Source: Palleniella muris (GTDB lineage Bacteria; Bacteroidota; Bacteroidia; Bacteroidales; Bacteroidaceae). Taken from it: a DNA stretch of 64,000 nucleotides. The translations under genes were made by a program, and so were the position numbers. Positions within the stretch are counted from its first letter, which is position 1. Each line of letters starts with the position of its first letter. The notes under the pieces are model-generated. The model was not told where the DNA came from, made no database searches, and saw only the letters and a list, made by a program, of their open reading frames with translations. The stretch is from NCBI RefSeq assembly GCF_004792655.1, contig NZ_SRZC01000001.1, positions 1 to 64,000 on the forward strand, given 5' to 3'. Shown one piece after another: positions 17,646-27,042 of this stretch.

Positions 17646-18710
17646 ATGAAACCGGCACTCGTTGACATATCGGTACTGATGCTCTTCCATGCGCGTCCCG
17701 ACCATTTCGGGAAAGTGTGGGCGGAGGTCAGGAAAGCGCGCCCGAAACGCCTGTTCCTCTTTCAGGACGGGACACGCCTTGTTGCAAAGGACGGCACACC
17801 TGTGACGGACATCCGCCTTTCAAAGGATTGGCAGGGCATAGAGGAATGCCGCCGTATGGTGGACGACACGATGATAGACTGGGACTGTGAGGTGCACAGA
17901 AACTATCAAGAGAAGAACCTCGGATGTGACCCGAGCGAGTTCCTTTCGCAGCAATGGGCGTTCTCGCTGACGGACAAGTGCATTGTCCTTGAGGACGACG
18001 ATGTGCCGAGCCTGTCATTCTTCACGTTCTGCAAGGAGATGCTTGACAAGTACGAGGATGACCCTCGGGTGACAATGATCGCAGGTTTCAACACCGACGA
18101 GGATTCACGGAAGCATCTGAAGGCAGTCAACGGCACCGTTCCCGACTACTTTTTCACACGCGCTTTCTCCATTTGGGGCTGGGCATCGTGGGCAAGAGTG
18201 ATAAGGAATCTTGACGGCGAATATGGTTTTGTGCATGACAAGACGCAATTCGAGAAGCTGAAAGAAAAGGCTAAACTCCACCGTCAGCGCAGCGAAATGC
18301 TCCCTCTCTGCCTGCAGCACAGCACGACAGGCATCCCTTACTACGAGACAATCTTCTGGGCGTACATGACCCTCAACGACGGACTTGCCATAATGCCGTC
18401 CGTGAACCTTATCAACAACATCGGTCTTGAAGGAGGGACGCACTACGCCACACAGCTTGATTTGCAGCCGAAACGCCTGCGCCGGCAGTTCACAATGGCA
18501 CGCCACGAATTGCAGTTTCCGCTCTCCCACCCTGCCGAGGTTGTCGAACATCCGGGCTATCAGCAGCGTTGGTACCTGCGGAACGCGTGGGACAACCCAT
18601 GGCGCAAGGTGCAATATTCTCTCGAAGAATTATGGCTGAACCTCTGCAAAGGCAATTTCCGTACCATAATCTCCTCAGCAAACAACCGCATAAAGAAGAC
18701 TTTCAGATAA
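17646..18710 (+). CDS. Glycosyltransferase-like protein (GT-A fold, GT2-like)
   Basis: The 354-residue protein begins VDISVLMLFHARPDHFGKVWAEVRKARPKRLFLFQDGTR, a GT-A nucleotide-sugar opening. Its acidic motif is CIVLEDDDVPSLSFFTFC (about residues 112-129), a DxD-type metal site. RAFSIWGWASWARV and the acceptor-side region GIPYYETIFWAYMTLNDGLAIMPSVNLINNIG match a glycosyltransferase group frequent in capsule clusters. It is 52 bp after licD and 10 bp before the flippase. Donor and linkage are unknown. Confidence 0.82.
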   Translation: MKPALVDISVLMLFHARPDHFGKVWAEVRKARPKRLFLFQDGTRLVAKDGTPVTDIRLSKDWQGIEECRRMVDDTMIDWDCEVHRNYQEKNLGCDPSEFLSQQWAFSLTDKCIVLEDDDVPSLSFFTFCKEMLDKYEDDPRVTMIAGFNTDEDSRKHLKAVNGTVPDYFFTRAFSIWGWASWARVIRNLDGEYGFVHDKTQFEKLKEKAKLHRQRSEMLPLCLQHSTTGIPYYETIFWAYMTLNDGLAIMPSVNLINNIGLEGGTHYATQLDLQPKRLRRQFTMARHELQFPLSHPAEVVEHPGYQQRWYLRNAWDNPWRKVQYSLEELWLNLCKGNFRTIISSANNRIKKTFR

Positions 18711-18720
18711 GAAAAAGCCG

Positions 18721-20160
18721 ATGGCGACCCTTAAAGAAAAGACCGCAAAAGGCTTCCTCTGGGGAGCGATGAACAACGGTGCGATGCAGATTCTCAACAT
18801 GATTTTCGGCGTCGTGCTCGGCAGGCTCCTGTCCAAAGAGGACTACGGACTGATAGGCATGATGGTGATTTTCACCTCCATAGCCGCCGCTCTGCAGGAC
18901 AGCGGGTTCGTCACGGCACTGACCAACCGCAAGAACGCCACGCACCGCGATTATAACTCTGTGTTTTGGTTCAACATAGGAGTGAGCATAGGACTCTATT
19001 ACTTGTTCTTCCTCGGTGCTCCTTTGCTCTCACGGTTCTACGATGAGCCGCTGCTGACACCGCTGTTCCGGTACTACAGCCTGTGCTTCCTTGCCGCCTC
19101 GTTCTCCATTGTGCCAAGGGCGATGCTCTTCAAACAGTTGCGGCAGAAGGAACTCGCAATCATCTCCACCGTCTCCCTCCTCGTTTCGGGCGTCGTGGGA
19201 GTGTCGATGGCATTCGCAGGGATAGCGTATTGGGGACTTGCCACACAGAGTTTCGTCTACACACTGATGGTTTCCGCTATGAGTTGGGTAATCTCCGGCT
19301 GGCGTCCTTCGCTTGAAATAACGATGCAGCCTGTCCGCGAGATGTTCGGATTCTCAAGCCGTATGCTCCTGACAAACATCTTTCAGCAGGTGAACAACAA
19401 CATTTTCGCCGTCGTTCTCGGCAAAATGTACTCGAAAAGCGAGGTGGGCATCTACAATCAGGCCAACAAATGGAACACCATGGGCACATCCGTCATCACC
19501 GGAATGGTGCAGGGCGTGGCGCAACCTGCCTTTGTCGAGATTGGCGACGACAGGGAACGGTTGTGCAGAGCATTCTCAAAGATGTTGCGTTTCACGTGCA
19601 TCGTGTCCTTTCCGGTGTGCTTCGGGCTTGCCCTTGTGGCACCGGAGTTCATCACAATCCTTATCACGGAGAAGTGGCTTCCTTCGGCTTACCTCATGCA
19701 GACACTGTGCATCGGAGGCGCATTCCTGCCGATTTCCGCGCTATATTATAATATGGTGATTTCCCGAGGAAAGTCAAACATCTACATGTGGAACATCATC
19801 TGCCAGGGCATTGTCATGCTTTCCACAATCCTTGCCATACATTTCCTTGGCGGAGATGTGACAGATATGGTCAGGGCGTATGTCGCTGTAATCATCATTT
19901 GGACGGCAATCTGGCATTATTTCGTATGGCGTGAGATTGGATTCGGTGCTTTGCAGGCTGTCAGGGACATACTTCCTTTTGCCGCCATGGCAGGAATGGC
20001 AATGGCGTTAGCCCACAAAATTACCGATGGAATGGGCAATATTTATATGCTTCTCGTGGCGAAAATCGCGATTGCGGTTGTCATTTATCTCGCCTTTGTA
20101 TGGCTTTTCAGCAGAAAGGACATGAGGGAGTGCATGGCGTTTTTGCGCAAAAAGAAATAA
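18721..20160 (+). CDS. Wzx/WzxC-type polysaccharide flippase (MOP superfamily)
   Basis: The 479-residue protein has about 12-14 predicted membrane helices. It opens TAKGFLWGAMNNGAMQILNMIFGVVLGRLLSKEDYGLIGM, the typical start of WzxC/TuaB-like oligosaccharide transporters, and continues with FGFSSRMLLTNIFQQVNNNIFAVVLGKMYSKSEVGIYNQANKW. It should flip lipid-linked repeat units across the inner membrane. It follows the upstream glycosyltransferase by 10 bp. Its presence suggests a Wzx/Wzy-style export pathway, although no certain Wzy polymerase or chain-length regulator is recognised. Confidence 0.92.
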   Translation: MATLKEKTAKGFLWGAMNNGAMQILNMIFGVVLGRLLSKEDYGLIGMMVIFTSIAAALQDSGFVTALTNRKNATHRDYNSVFWFNIGVSIGLYYLFFLGAPLLSRFYDEPLLTPLFRYYSLCFLAASFSIVPRAMLFKQLRQKELAIISTVSLLVSGVVGVSMAFAGIAYWGLATQSFVYTLMVSAMSWVISGWRPSLEITMQPVREMFGFSSRMLLTNIFQQVNNNIFAVVLGKMYSKSEVGIYNQANKWNTMGTSVITGMVQGVAQPAFVEIGDDRERLCRAFSKMLRFTCIVSFPVCFGLALVAPEFITILITEKWLPSAYLMQTLCIGGAFLPISALYYNMVISRGKSNIYMWNIICQGIVMLSTILAIHFLGGDVTDMVRAYVAVIIIWTAIWHYFVWREIGFGALQAVRDILPFAAMAGMAMALAHKITDGMGNIYMLLVAKIAIAVVIYLAFVWLFSRKDMRECMAFLRKKK

Positions 20161-20196
20161 GAAACAATAAAGACAAAAAGACAAACAAAGAGTATC

Positions 20197-21255
20197 GTGA
20201 CCGTATATTTCTATCATACACAGGACCTTAACTACATCTACCGCGAGTGGAAAGCCGGGAGATTCCCCGCTCATCTTCTGTATGGTGCGACGCATCTTCC
20301 GGACGAAGGCATCGGTGTGGTCATGCACAAGCATTCGAAGCCCGGCAGCCGCCGCATCGTTTCGGCACTGAGAAACGCCGCGAAGGTCATCTTCTGCAAG
20401 GAGAGGTTTGACGCTGTGTATGCCACAAAGTATAATGGTCTCGAACTGCTCATATTCCTTCGTGCCCTGGGTCTTTACCGCAAACCGATTGTGCTGTGGC
20501 ACCATCAGCCGGTTGTCCTGTCGAAAGGATGGCTGAAGAACATGGTTTCACGACTCTTTTACAAAGGTATAGACCACATGTTCTTCTTCAGTGACCATCT
20601 TCTTGAGGTATCTTTGGCAACGGGAAAGGTCACAAGGGACAAGGCGGAGCAATGCCCATGGGGAGCCGACCTTGTTTATTACGACCGGCTTATGGCAGCA
20701 CATACCTGCGAAAGAAAGGACTTTATCTCCACAGGAAAGGAACGCCGTGACATGCCGACATTGCTTGCTGCCTTTGCGAAATGCAGTGACCAACACCTTG
20801 ACCTGATAACGGCTGCCGACTGTTGCGGCACAAATTACGAGGAGATGCTTAGTGTTGCGAGCATTCCGGAGAATGTTTCCGTGACCATAAACCGTACGAT
20901 GTGGATTCCGGAACTTGCGGAAAGGATTCTCCCGCATAAGTGTGTCTGCATCTGTTGCAAGGAGACAAACTACACGGTGGGGCTCACAACACTTGTCGAA
21001 GCACTCGCTTTCGGTATGCCGGTGGTTATCTCCAAGAACCCTAATCAGCCTTTCGACGCGGAGGAAGAAGGATGCGGCATAACCGTAGACTACGGAGACA
21101 CAGAGTGTTGGGTTAACGCCATACGCCGCATTTCCGACAATCCGGAGGAGGCTTCCCTCATGGGCAAGCGCGCAAGAAGCCTTGCAGAATCGACTTACAA
21201 CATAGCCAACTGCGCGCATATCGTGGCGAATGCGCTAAGGAAATTCGAGAAATAG
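20197..21255 (+). CDS. Glycosyltransferase with GT-B fold (GT1/GT4-like)
   Basis: The 352-residue protein shows the GT-B C-terminal donor site TTLVEALAFGMPVVISKNPNQPFDAEEEGCGITVDYGD, plus an N-terminal domain with RFDAVYATKYNGLELLIFLRALG and KPIVLWHHQPVVLSKG. Translation is placed at GTG 20197 (MTVYFYHTQDL). It gives a proper first beta strand, and the next in-frame ATG would delete the first beta-alpha unit. GTG starts are uncommon in this window, so the start is less certain than the function. Acceptor and donor are not inferable. Confidence 0.82.
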   Translation: MTVYFYHTQDLNYIYREWKAGRFPAHLLYGATHLPDEGIGVVMHKHSKPGSRRIVSALRNAAKVIFCKERFDAVYATKYNGLELLIFLRALGLYRKPIVLWHHQPVVLSKGWLKNMVSRLFYKGIDHMFFFSDHLLEVSLATGKVTRDKAEQCPWGADLVYYDRLMAAHTCERKDFISTGKERRDMPTLLAAFAKCSDQHLDLITAADCCGTNYEEMLSVASIPENVSVTINRTMWIPELAERILPHKCVCICCKETNYTVGLTTLVEALAFGMPVVISKNPNQPFDAEEEGCGITVDYGDTECWVNAIRRISDNPEEASLMGKRARSLAESTYNIANCAHIVANALRKFEK

Positions 21256-21309
21256 TGACAATTTTGACAATAACGTCAGTATTGACAATATTGACATTAC
21301 TGTCAGTAC
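21256..21309 (+). repeat. 9-bp tandem repeat TGACAATAY, copy 1
   Basis: Six 9-nt units in register (TGACAATTT, TGACAATAA, CGTCAGTAT, TGACAATAT, TGACATTAC, TGTCAGTAC) fill the spacer between the glycosyltransferase stop and pepD. A related array lies at 25458-25502. Confidence 0.85.
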
Positions 21310-21333
21310 TGCCTACAAAAACAACCAAAACCA

Positions 21334-22776
21334 ATGAACTCACACTACGACATATTCAACACCCTATGCACCATCCCTCGCCCTTCGCACCACGAAAGCA
21401 AGGTGGCGGACTTCCTATGCGCGTTCGCTGACAGCCACGGACTGCATTGGCGGAGGGACAAAGAGAACTGTGTTGTCATCGAAAAGCCTGCCTCTCCCGG
21501 CTATGAGGACCATGAGCCAGTAATCATTCTGAACCACATGGACATGGTTTGCGTGGCAGATGAGGGCTTAGATTTTAACCCTCTGAAAGACGGAATCACA
21601 CCTGAAACCATAGAAATCGACGGAGAGAAATGGATGCGTGCCAAAGGTACGTCACTCGGAGCAGATAACGGTATGGGACTTGCAATAGCACTCTCCATAC
21701 TCGCCGACGACTCTTTGAAACATCCAGCGTTAGAGGTGCTGACGACAACCAACGAGGAGGACGGCATGAGCGGTGCGGCTTCGCTGTCCCAAGACTTCAT
21801 ACGTGGCAGACGGGTGCTTAACCTTGACTCGGAAGCGTATGACGAAATCACTGTCGGAGCGGCAGGAGCGTTCATACAGACCGCACATCTTCCGTTCAAG
21901 AAAATACAGAAACCTGACGGCTATGTGACATACACCGTGACAGTGAAAGGCGGAAAAGGCGGTCACAGTGGTGTGGACATAACTCGCGGAAGGGCAAACG
22001 CCATCAAGGTTCTTGCCAATCTTCTTCTGGTGGCTATACGCCAACTGGACATCAAACTGTATCTTGTCAGCTTCAACGGTGGCACAGCTGCAGCCTCTAT
22101 TCCCGGCAATGCCGAGGCGAAAATCGTACTTCCGAAGGACAAGACCGTGGCTTTCGAGACCCTGACAAGCCAGTGTCACGAGGCTGTAAAACAGCAGTTC
22201 GGAGGCACGGATGCCGGCATTTCGGTGAATTGTGAGCCGTCTGTATGGCACAGCACAATCGTCAGCGAGGAGGGCACTCATCTTCTTCTCGCCTGCCTTA
22301 ACGGTATTCCTGTCGGACCAATCGAGATGCACCCTTCAATAGAAGGCACTCCATTGACAAGCAACAACATAGGCACTGTAAGGCAAACCGCCACGACCTT
22401 CGACATCACAACCCACACCCGGAGCTTCGATGATAATAAAATGGAACAGCTTGCAGATCAAATCAGACGCATTTTCGTCATCAGTGGCGCGACAGTCGAC
22501 ACCGTCATGAACGCTCCGGCATGGCAGGAAGACAGCAACAGCGAGCTTATCATGCTTGCTTGCGACACGTTCCGCGATGTCCTTGGCTTCGAACTGAAGA
22601 AGACAGCGATGCACTTCGTCCTTGAAGCGGGCTACTTCGTGCAGAAATTCCCCGGCATACACATTGCAAGCATAGGATCTCGCATCCTTGAACCGCATAG
22701 CACAAGCGAGAGAGTTCAGCTCTCCACAGTGGACAATATACGGCGTGTTGTCATCGAAATGCTGGCAAGAATGTAG
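21334..22776 (+). CDS. pepD: Aminoacyl-histidine dipeptidase (PepD, M20 family)
   Basis: The 480-residue zinc peptidase hydrolyses Xaa-His and other dipeptides in the cytosol. It has the metal-site segments VIILNHMDMVCVAD, GTSLGADNGMGLAIALS, LEVLTTTNEEDGMSGA and RVLNLDSEAYDEI, and the dimerisation insert beginning VTVKGGKGGHSGVDI. SRILEPHSTSERVQLSTV near the end carries the last metal-binding His. Length matches PepD. It has no clear link to glycan synthesis and looks like a housekeeping gene caught inside the cluster. Confidence 0.95.
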   Translation: MNSHYDIFNTLCTIPRPSHHESKVADFLCAFADSHGLHWRRDKENCVVIEKPASPGYEDHEPVIILNHMDMVCVADEGLDFNPLKDGITPETIEIDGEKWMRAKGTSLGADNGMGLAIALSILADDSLKHPALEVLTTTNEEDGMSGAASLSQDFIRGRRVLNLDSEAYDEITVGAAGAFIQTAHLPFKKIQKPDGYVTYTVTVKGGKGGHSGVDITRGRANAIKVLANLLLVAIRQLDIKLYLVSFNGGTAAASIPGNAEAKIVLPKDKTVAFETLTSQCHEAVKQQFGGTDAGISVNCEPSVWHSTIVSEEGTHLLLACLNGIPVGPIEMHPSIEGTPLTSNNIGTVRQTATTFDITTHTRSFDDNKMEQLADQIRRIFVISGATVDTVMNAPAWQEDSNSELIMLACDTFRDVLGFELKKTAMHFVLEAGYFVQKFPGIHIASIGSRILEPHSTSERVQLSTVDNIRRVVIEMLARM

Positions 22777-22806
22777 GCTATTTCGGCGGTTTCAGATAAT
22801 AAGTTT

Positions 22807-22846
22807 CATCATGATGTATCATGATAAACCATGTTGCATCATGATT
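22807..22846 (+). repeat. 10-bp-phased ATGA repeat, spacer copy 1
   Basis: Four consecutive 10-nt units, ATGATGTATC, ATGATAAACC, ATGTTGCATC and ATGATTCCCC, lie between pepD and the next glycosyltransferase. A matching array with the same 10-nt phase lies at 33451-33500. Confidence 0.8.
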
Positions 22847-22887
22847 CCCCCACAACCCTCAACCCAATAACCCACAATCCCAACCCA

Positions 22888-24018
22888 ATGAAAGTCCTTA
22901 TCCTCAGCACATTCGAGCACACCGGAGGGGCGGCGATAGCAGCCAACAGACTGCTCAACGCTCTGAACCACAACGGTGTCTCTGCCACAATGCTCTGCCG
23001 GAAGAACATCTCCCGTGGACCGAAAGCATTGCGGAAACAGTCATGGAGTTCCATTTTCGAACGTCTGACGATATGGATTGCCAAAGGATTCTCCGCAAAA
23101 GACCTGTGGACTACCGACCCTGCACTCTTCGGACAGGACATAACAGCCACACGGGAGTTTATGGAAGCCGACATAATCCACCTCCATTGGATAAACCAAG
23201 GGTTCCTTTCCCTCGACACAATCCGCAAAATCACGGAGAGCGGAAAGCGCATCGTATGGACAATGCATGACGAATGGCCCTTGGAAAGTGTATGGCACTA
23301 CACCGAAGGCGTTATGCCCGGCGCACCGTTCGACAAGAGAGTGTTCGCAAAAAAGCAGGACATCCTTGCCCGAAAGAACATCACTTTCGTCACTTGCAGT
23401 GAGTGGCTGGCACGCATAGCACGGCAGAAACCTCTCGGAAAAGGGCAGGAAATCATCTCCATCCCCAACCCTATCGACACCCTACTGTTCCGCCCTGCCA
23501 CCGACAGGATGAAGGAACGAGAGGCATTCGGTCTGCCAAAGGACAAGAAAATCGTGCTTTTCGTCTCGCAGAACGTCAACGACGAGCGCAAGGGAATACG
23601 CTATCTGGACAAGGCGCAGCAGCTCCTCGGCGACGGCATCGTGACCATCGCACCGGGCAGGGACATCCCTTACATCAGCGGAGCAGAGAACATGGCACGA
23701 CTGTATGCCTGTGCCGACGCCTTCGTGACCCCGTCTTTGCAGGACAATCTGCCAAACACCGTCATGGAAGCCATGGCTTGTGGCACACCGTGTGTGGGCT
23801 TCAACGTTGGCGGAATACCTGAGATGATTGACCACAAGGTCAACGGCTACGTGGCAGAGTACAGGAACGCCGCCGACCTTGCCGAGGGAATACGCTACGT
23901 GCTCTGTGAGAACAATGCGGAAAGCCTTGGCAAAGCGGCAAGAGAAAAAGTGGAATCATGCTACAGCGAAAGAAGTGTGGCAAAGAAATACATCAACATA
24001 TACAACAGACATGCTTAA
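22888..24018 (+). CDS. Glycosyltransferase family 4
   Basis: The 376-residue GT-B enzyme starts MKVLILSTFEHTGGAAIAANRLLNALN. Its donor-binding C-terminal motif is PNTVMEAMACGTPCVGFNVGGIPEMIDHKVNGYV, with the Glu-x7-Glu-like pattern of retaining GT4 enzymes. RIVWTMHDEWPLESVWHY and VTCSEWLARIARQ are typical of the N-terminal acceptor domain. The ATG at 22888 is preferred to 22831, which would add an unrelated Asn/Pro-rich leader. The stop overlaps the next gene by 8 bp. Confidence 0.92.
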   Translation: MKVLILSTFEHTGGAAIAANRLLNALNHNGVSATMLCRKNISRGPKALRKQSWSSIFERLTIWIAKGFSAKDLWTTDPALFGQDITATREFMEADIIHLHWINQGFLSLDTIRKITESGKRIVWTMHDEWPLESVWHYTEGVMPGAPFDKRVFAKKQDILARKNITFVTCSEWLARIARQKPLGKGQEIISIPNPIDTLLFRPATDRMKEREAFGLPKDKKIVLFVSQNVNDERKGIRYLDKAQQLLGDGIVTIAPGRDIPYISGAENMARLYACADAFVTPSLQDNLPNTVMEAMACGTPCVGFNVGGIPEMIDHKVNGYVAEYRNAADLAEGIRYVLCENNAESLGKAAREKVESCYSERSVAKKYINIYNRHA

Positions 24019-25453
24019 GAAACTATTCGGAATATTCAGAATACAGAAGGAGGAGCGCACAGGGGCAATCATCGCACTGCTTGTGTTCATAGCACTGAAC
24101 GCCCTCAATGTGGCACGGTATTTCAGTGCCTTGTCGGGCGTGGACAACAACACTTGGGCGAAATTCATCAAGGGTTGGCACGTCTCGGGCTTTGACCCGA
24201 TAACCTATTCCGTACTGACAAAATGGACAATAGGCTACAACATCTACCGCCACCCGCTGCTACCTTATTTCGTTTGGCCGTTCAGCAAGCTCAATGAAGG
24301 GCTTATGGCACTGACAAACACTAACTTCGCCATAATCATCACGGCGTGCATACTCGTGTTTTGTGCCTTCTATGCCTACATCTTCCTGAACAGAATCTTC
24401 TGGGAAATCATCGGCACAAGGCGCAGCGAAGGCTATGTCCTCTCGGCACTGACCTTCTCTTTCGCCTACATCATGCTGTCGGTTCTCGTTCCCGACCATT
24501 TCTGTCCGTCGATGTTCTGCCTTGTGCTGACACTCTATCTCTGCGGACTCAAGCTGCAGAGGGGCAGGGCTTTGAACTGGTGGCAGACTGTTCTGATGTT
24601 CTTCTTCACGGCAGGAATATCGCTTAACAACGGTCTGAAAATCTTCCTTGCGGCACTTGTGACACGTGGAAGACGCTTCTTCCGCCCGGGCTACCTCATC
24701 GTTGCGGTGCTTCTGCCGTCGGCTCTCATCTGGGGAAGCGCACGCTGGAGCTACAAGGAGTTTGTCTGGCCGAAGGAGGTGCAGCGCAAGGCGAGGAAGG
24801 AGATGATGCAGAAAAGGCAGCTCGACCGCATACGCCAACACGTCATGGACACAATAAAGACCAAGGACAGTGCTGCCGTGGCTGTCGTCATGGACAGCGT
24901 AAAGGCCGGGATAGAGAAGAAAAGAGAGCGGCGGAAGACCATGAGCGCGGCCTACAAGCATACCGGCAAACCGATGGCGCAGGGAGAGTTCATGCGGTGG
25001 ACGGACATCAGCACCTCGCGCACGGATGTCGCAATAGAGTCGCTTTTCGGAGAGGGAATCATGCTGCATGAGGATTATCTGCTGAAGGATGTCCTTGTCA
25101 ACCGCCCCGTGATAGTGCATTACCGCAACTGGGGCAACTACATCGTGGAAGCGTTCCTTGTCGCCATGTTCCTTGCAGGAATATGGTTCGGCAGACGCTC
25201 GCGCTTCATGTGGACGGCGATGTCGTTCTTCCTCATGGACATGGCACTGCACATAGGACTCGGATTTGGCATCAACGAGGTGTTCATCATGTCTGCCCAC
25301 TATCTCTTTGTGCTGCCGATAGCAATGGCTTTCGTACTGAAAGCGATGTCGGGAGCGTGGCGCAAACGGCTCACAGTGGCACTCGCCATAGTGGCGGTGT
25401 ACCTGTGGATATGGAACACGGCGTTGCTAACGCAGTATCTTTATTTCTTGTAA
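24011..25453 (+). CDS. Multi-pass membrane protein, paralogue 1 (possible GT-C enzyme)
   Basis: This 480-residue protein has about ten predicted membrane helices and a basic, charged loop (about residues 265-320, rich in Lys and Arg). It shares several blocks with the next gene: SGFDPITY (Asp62 within a likely periplasmic loop), YRHPLLPYFVWP, VPDHFCPSMFCLVLTLY, SLNNGLKIF and SLFGEGIMLHEDYLL. An acidic residue in the first loop followed by many helices is a layout seen in GT-C glycosyltransferases and Wzy-like polymerases; that assignment is inference. ATG 24011 is chosen because it overlaps the preceding stop by 8 bp. A longer frame upstream is only overlap with the GT4 gene. Confidence 0.8.
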   Translation: MLKKLFGIFRIQKEERTGAIIALLVFIALNALNVARYFSALSGVDNNTWAKFIKGWHVSGFDPITYSVLTKWTIGYNIYRHPLLPYFVWPFSKLNEGLMALTNTNFAIIITACILVFCAFYAYIFLNRIFWEIIGTRRSEGYVLSALTFSFAYIMLSVLVPDHFCPSMFCLVLTLYLCGLKLQRGRALNWWQTVLMFFFTAGISLNNGLKIFLAALVTRGRRFFRPGYLIVAVLLPSALIWGSARWSYKEFVWPKEVQRKARKEMMQKRQLDRIRQHVMDTIKTKDSAAVAVVMDSVKAGIEKKRERRKTMSAAYKHTGKPMAQGEFMRWTDISTSRTDVAIESLFGEGIMLHEDYLLKDVLVNRPVIVHYRNWGNYIVEAFLVAMFLAGIWFGRRSRFMWTAMSFFLMDMALHIGLGFGINEVFIMSAHYLFVLPIAMAFVLKAMSGAWRKRLTVALAIVAVYLWIWNTALLTQYLYFL

Positions 25454-25457
25454 TTGC

Positions 25458-25502
25458 TGACAATATTGACAGTACTGTCAGAAATGACAATACTGACGCT
25501 AC
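25458..25502 (+). repeat. 9-bp tandem repeat TGACAATAY, copy 2
   Basis: Five 9-nt units (TGACAATAT, TGACAGTAC, TGTCAGAAA, TGACAATAC, TGACGCTAC) lie between the two paralogous membrane-protein genes. The unit matches the array at 21256-21309. Confidence 0.85.
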
Positions 25503-25519
25503 CGAGAACTCGTAAAAAC

Positions 25520-26884
25520 ATGAAAAAACTTATCGCAAAGCATCGTGAGACGCTCCTTGTGACACTCCTCGGACTAGTCATCTTCGCCCTGCTCAACTAC
25601 CTTATGGTGCAGTGGCATGAGGAACCGTGGACAAATCCGAAGATGGGCTATTGGAGCGTCTTCCGCAAATACTTCTGCCTTTCGGGGTTCGACGCACACA
25701 CTTATGTCACAGTCTCCAAATGGCGGCCTCTCTACGAACTCTACCGCCACCCTATGCTGGCACTCTACATGTGGCCGCTCTCGTGGATAAACGGTCAGCT
25801 GAACGACATCTTCCACATAAACTGCGCCATATACACCGTGGCGGTGGCGTGGACAATCATAAGCACCGCAACGTGGACACTGCTCTACAAACTCCTGCGC
25901 AACGTGGTCGGACTTGCCGTCGGCAGTGCACTCCTGCTGGGCCTGTTTCACTACTCTTTCTCCCATGTCATGCTGGCGGCGATAGCTCCCGACCACATGA
26001 TTCTAACACAGTTCCTGCTCATCCTCACACTTTTCATCGCCACAAGGCGCAAAGAGGGTCTTCCGCTGTGGCAGGCTTTGACGCTGTGCTTCGTCAGTGC
26101 AGGCGTGAGTCTGACAAACGGCATAAAGATTTGGCTCATGGACATCGCTTCACGGACACGGGAAAGACTGACCTTTAACAATATCATGCGCCGCTCACTG
26201 CTCTACCTCATACCGGCAGCGATGCTTGGCGCGATGTACTTTATACAAACGGAAACCACCGAAAAGGAGGAGCACCAATGGCAGGTGACGATGCGCGACA
26301 AGAGAATCGCCAAAGACAGCACTTACCTTGCACGGCTCCGCGCCGACAGTCTGCGGCAGGCAAAGGAGCGAAGCCGGCAGACAACGGATAGCAAACTCTT
26401 CCAATGGACTGACAATTCGGTAGAGCGCACGCCACTGCTCGTGGAGAACATCTTCGGCGAAGGGCTTATCCTTCATGAGGAGCATCTGCTCGAAGATGCT
26501 AATCTGACGAAGAACCCGCGCCCTGTAATCATACGCTACGACAACCGCTGGCAATACATCGCCGAGGGTACAATCGTCACACTCTTCGCACTCGGGCTGT
26601 TCTGCGCCATGCGCAAGCGGCTGATGTGGATGGCTCTGCTGCCTTTCCTCTTCGACATGTTCCTGCATGTCGGCATGCGCTTCGCCGCCTCGGATGTCTA
26701 CATCATGACCGCCCACTGGGCTTTCGTCATCCCGATAGCCGTGGCTTACCTCATCAGGAGAACCGCAGAGATTGACCGACGCAGCCTTTCGCCCCTGCTC
26801 CACGTTATCATCCTTGTCCTCACCGCCACACTCTGGTGGCATAATCTGTCATTGATTGCAGGAAAACTCTTGGAGCATTCATAA
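25520..26884 (+). CDS. Multi-pass membrane protein, paralogue 2 (possible GT-C enzyme)
   Basis: The 454-residue protein is a tandem paralogue of the previous gene. Shared blocks in the same order are SGFDAHTY, YRHPMLALYMWP, APDHMILTQFLLILTLF, SLTNGIKIW, NIFGEGLILHEEHLLED and YIMTAHWAFVIPIAVAYL. It also has about ten helices and a charged loop (TEKEEHQWQVTMRDKRIAKDS). The start at 25520 begins MKKLIAKHRETLLV. An earlier in-frame start would translate through the 9-bp repeat array and seems unlikely. It is the last gene of the glycan region. Polymerase or lipid-linked sugar transferase roles are possible, unproven. Confidence 0.78.
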   Translation: MKKLIAKHRETLLVTLLGLVIFALLNYLMVQWHEEPWTNPKMGYWSVFRKYFCLSGFDAHTYVTVSKWRPLYELYRHPMLALYMWPLSWINGQLNDIFHINCAIYTVAVAWTIISTATWTLLYKLLRNVVGLAVGSALLLGLFHYSFSHVMLAAIAPDHMILTQFLLILTLFIATRRKEGLPLWQALTLCFVSAGVSLTNGIKIWLMDIASRTRERLTFNNIMRRSLLYLIPAAMLGAMYFIQTETTEKEEHQWQVTMRDKRIAKDSTYLARLRADSLRQAKERSRQTTDSKLFQWTDNSVERTPLLVENIFGEGLILHEEHLLEDANLTKNPRPVIIRYDNRWQYIAEGTIVTLFALGLFCAMRKRLMWMALLPFLFDMFLHVGMRFAASDVYIMTAHWAFVIPIAVAYLIRRTAEIDRRSLSPLLHVIILVLTATLWWHNLSLIAGKLLEHS

Positions 26885-26952
26885 GCCAACGGTTATATCC
26901 CCACAACCTATTGATAACAAGTCACTTACACAAGCCTAATACATTATACGAA

Positions 26953-27042
26953 AAAAGGCTACCTTTCGCATAACGAAAGGTAGCCTTTTGTATGGTCAAT
27001 CATAACCTTTTGTCGGGTGGAAGGTTACCTTTCACCCGACAA
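26953..27042. repeat. GTAAC-type hairpin repeats, locus B
   Basis: AAAAGGCTACCTTTCG (26953-26968) pairs perfectly with CGAAAGGTAGCCTTTT (26974-26989) across a 5-nt loop. A second hairpin follows: TTGTCGGGTG (27010-27019) with CACCCGACAA (27033-27042), enclosing AAGGTTACCTT. They lie between two converging genes and could also end transcription in both directions. Confidence 0.88.

Noticed and set aside
24260-25300. Long minus-strand open frame of 346 codons opposite a membrane-protein gene
   Set aside because: It is a shadow of the plus-strand gene, rich in His, Arg and Glu with no recognisable domain; the plus frame has clear helices and a paralogue.
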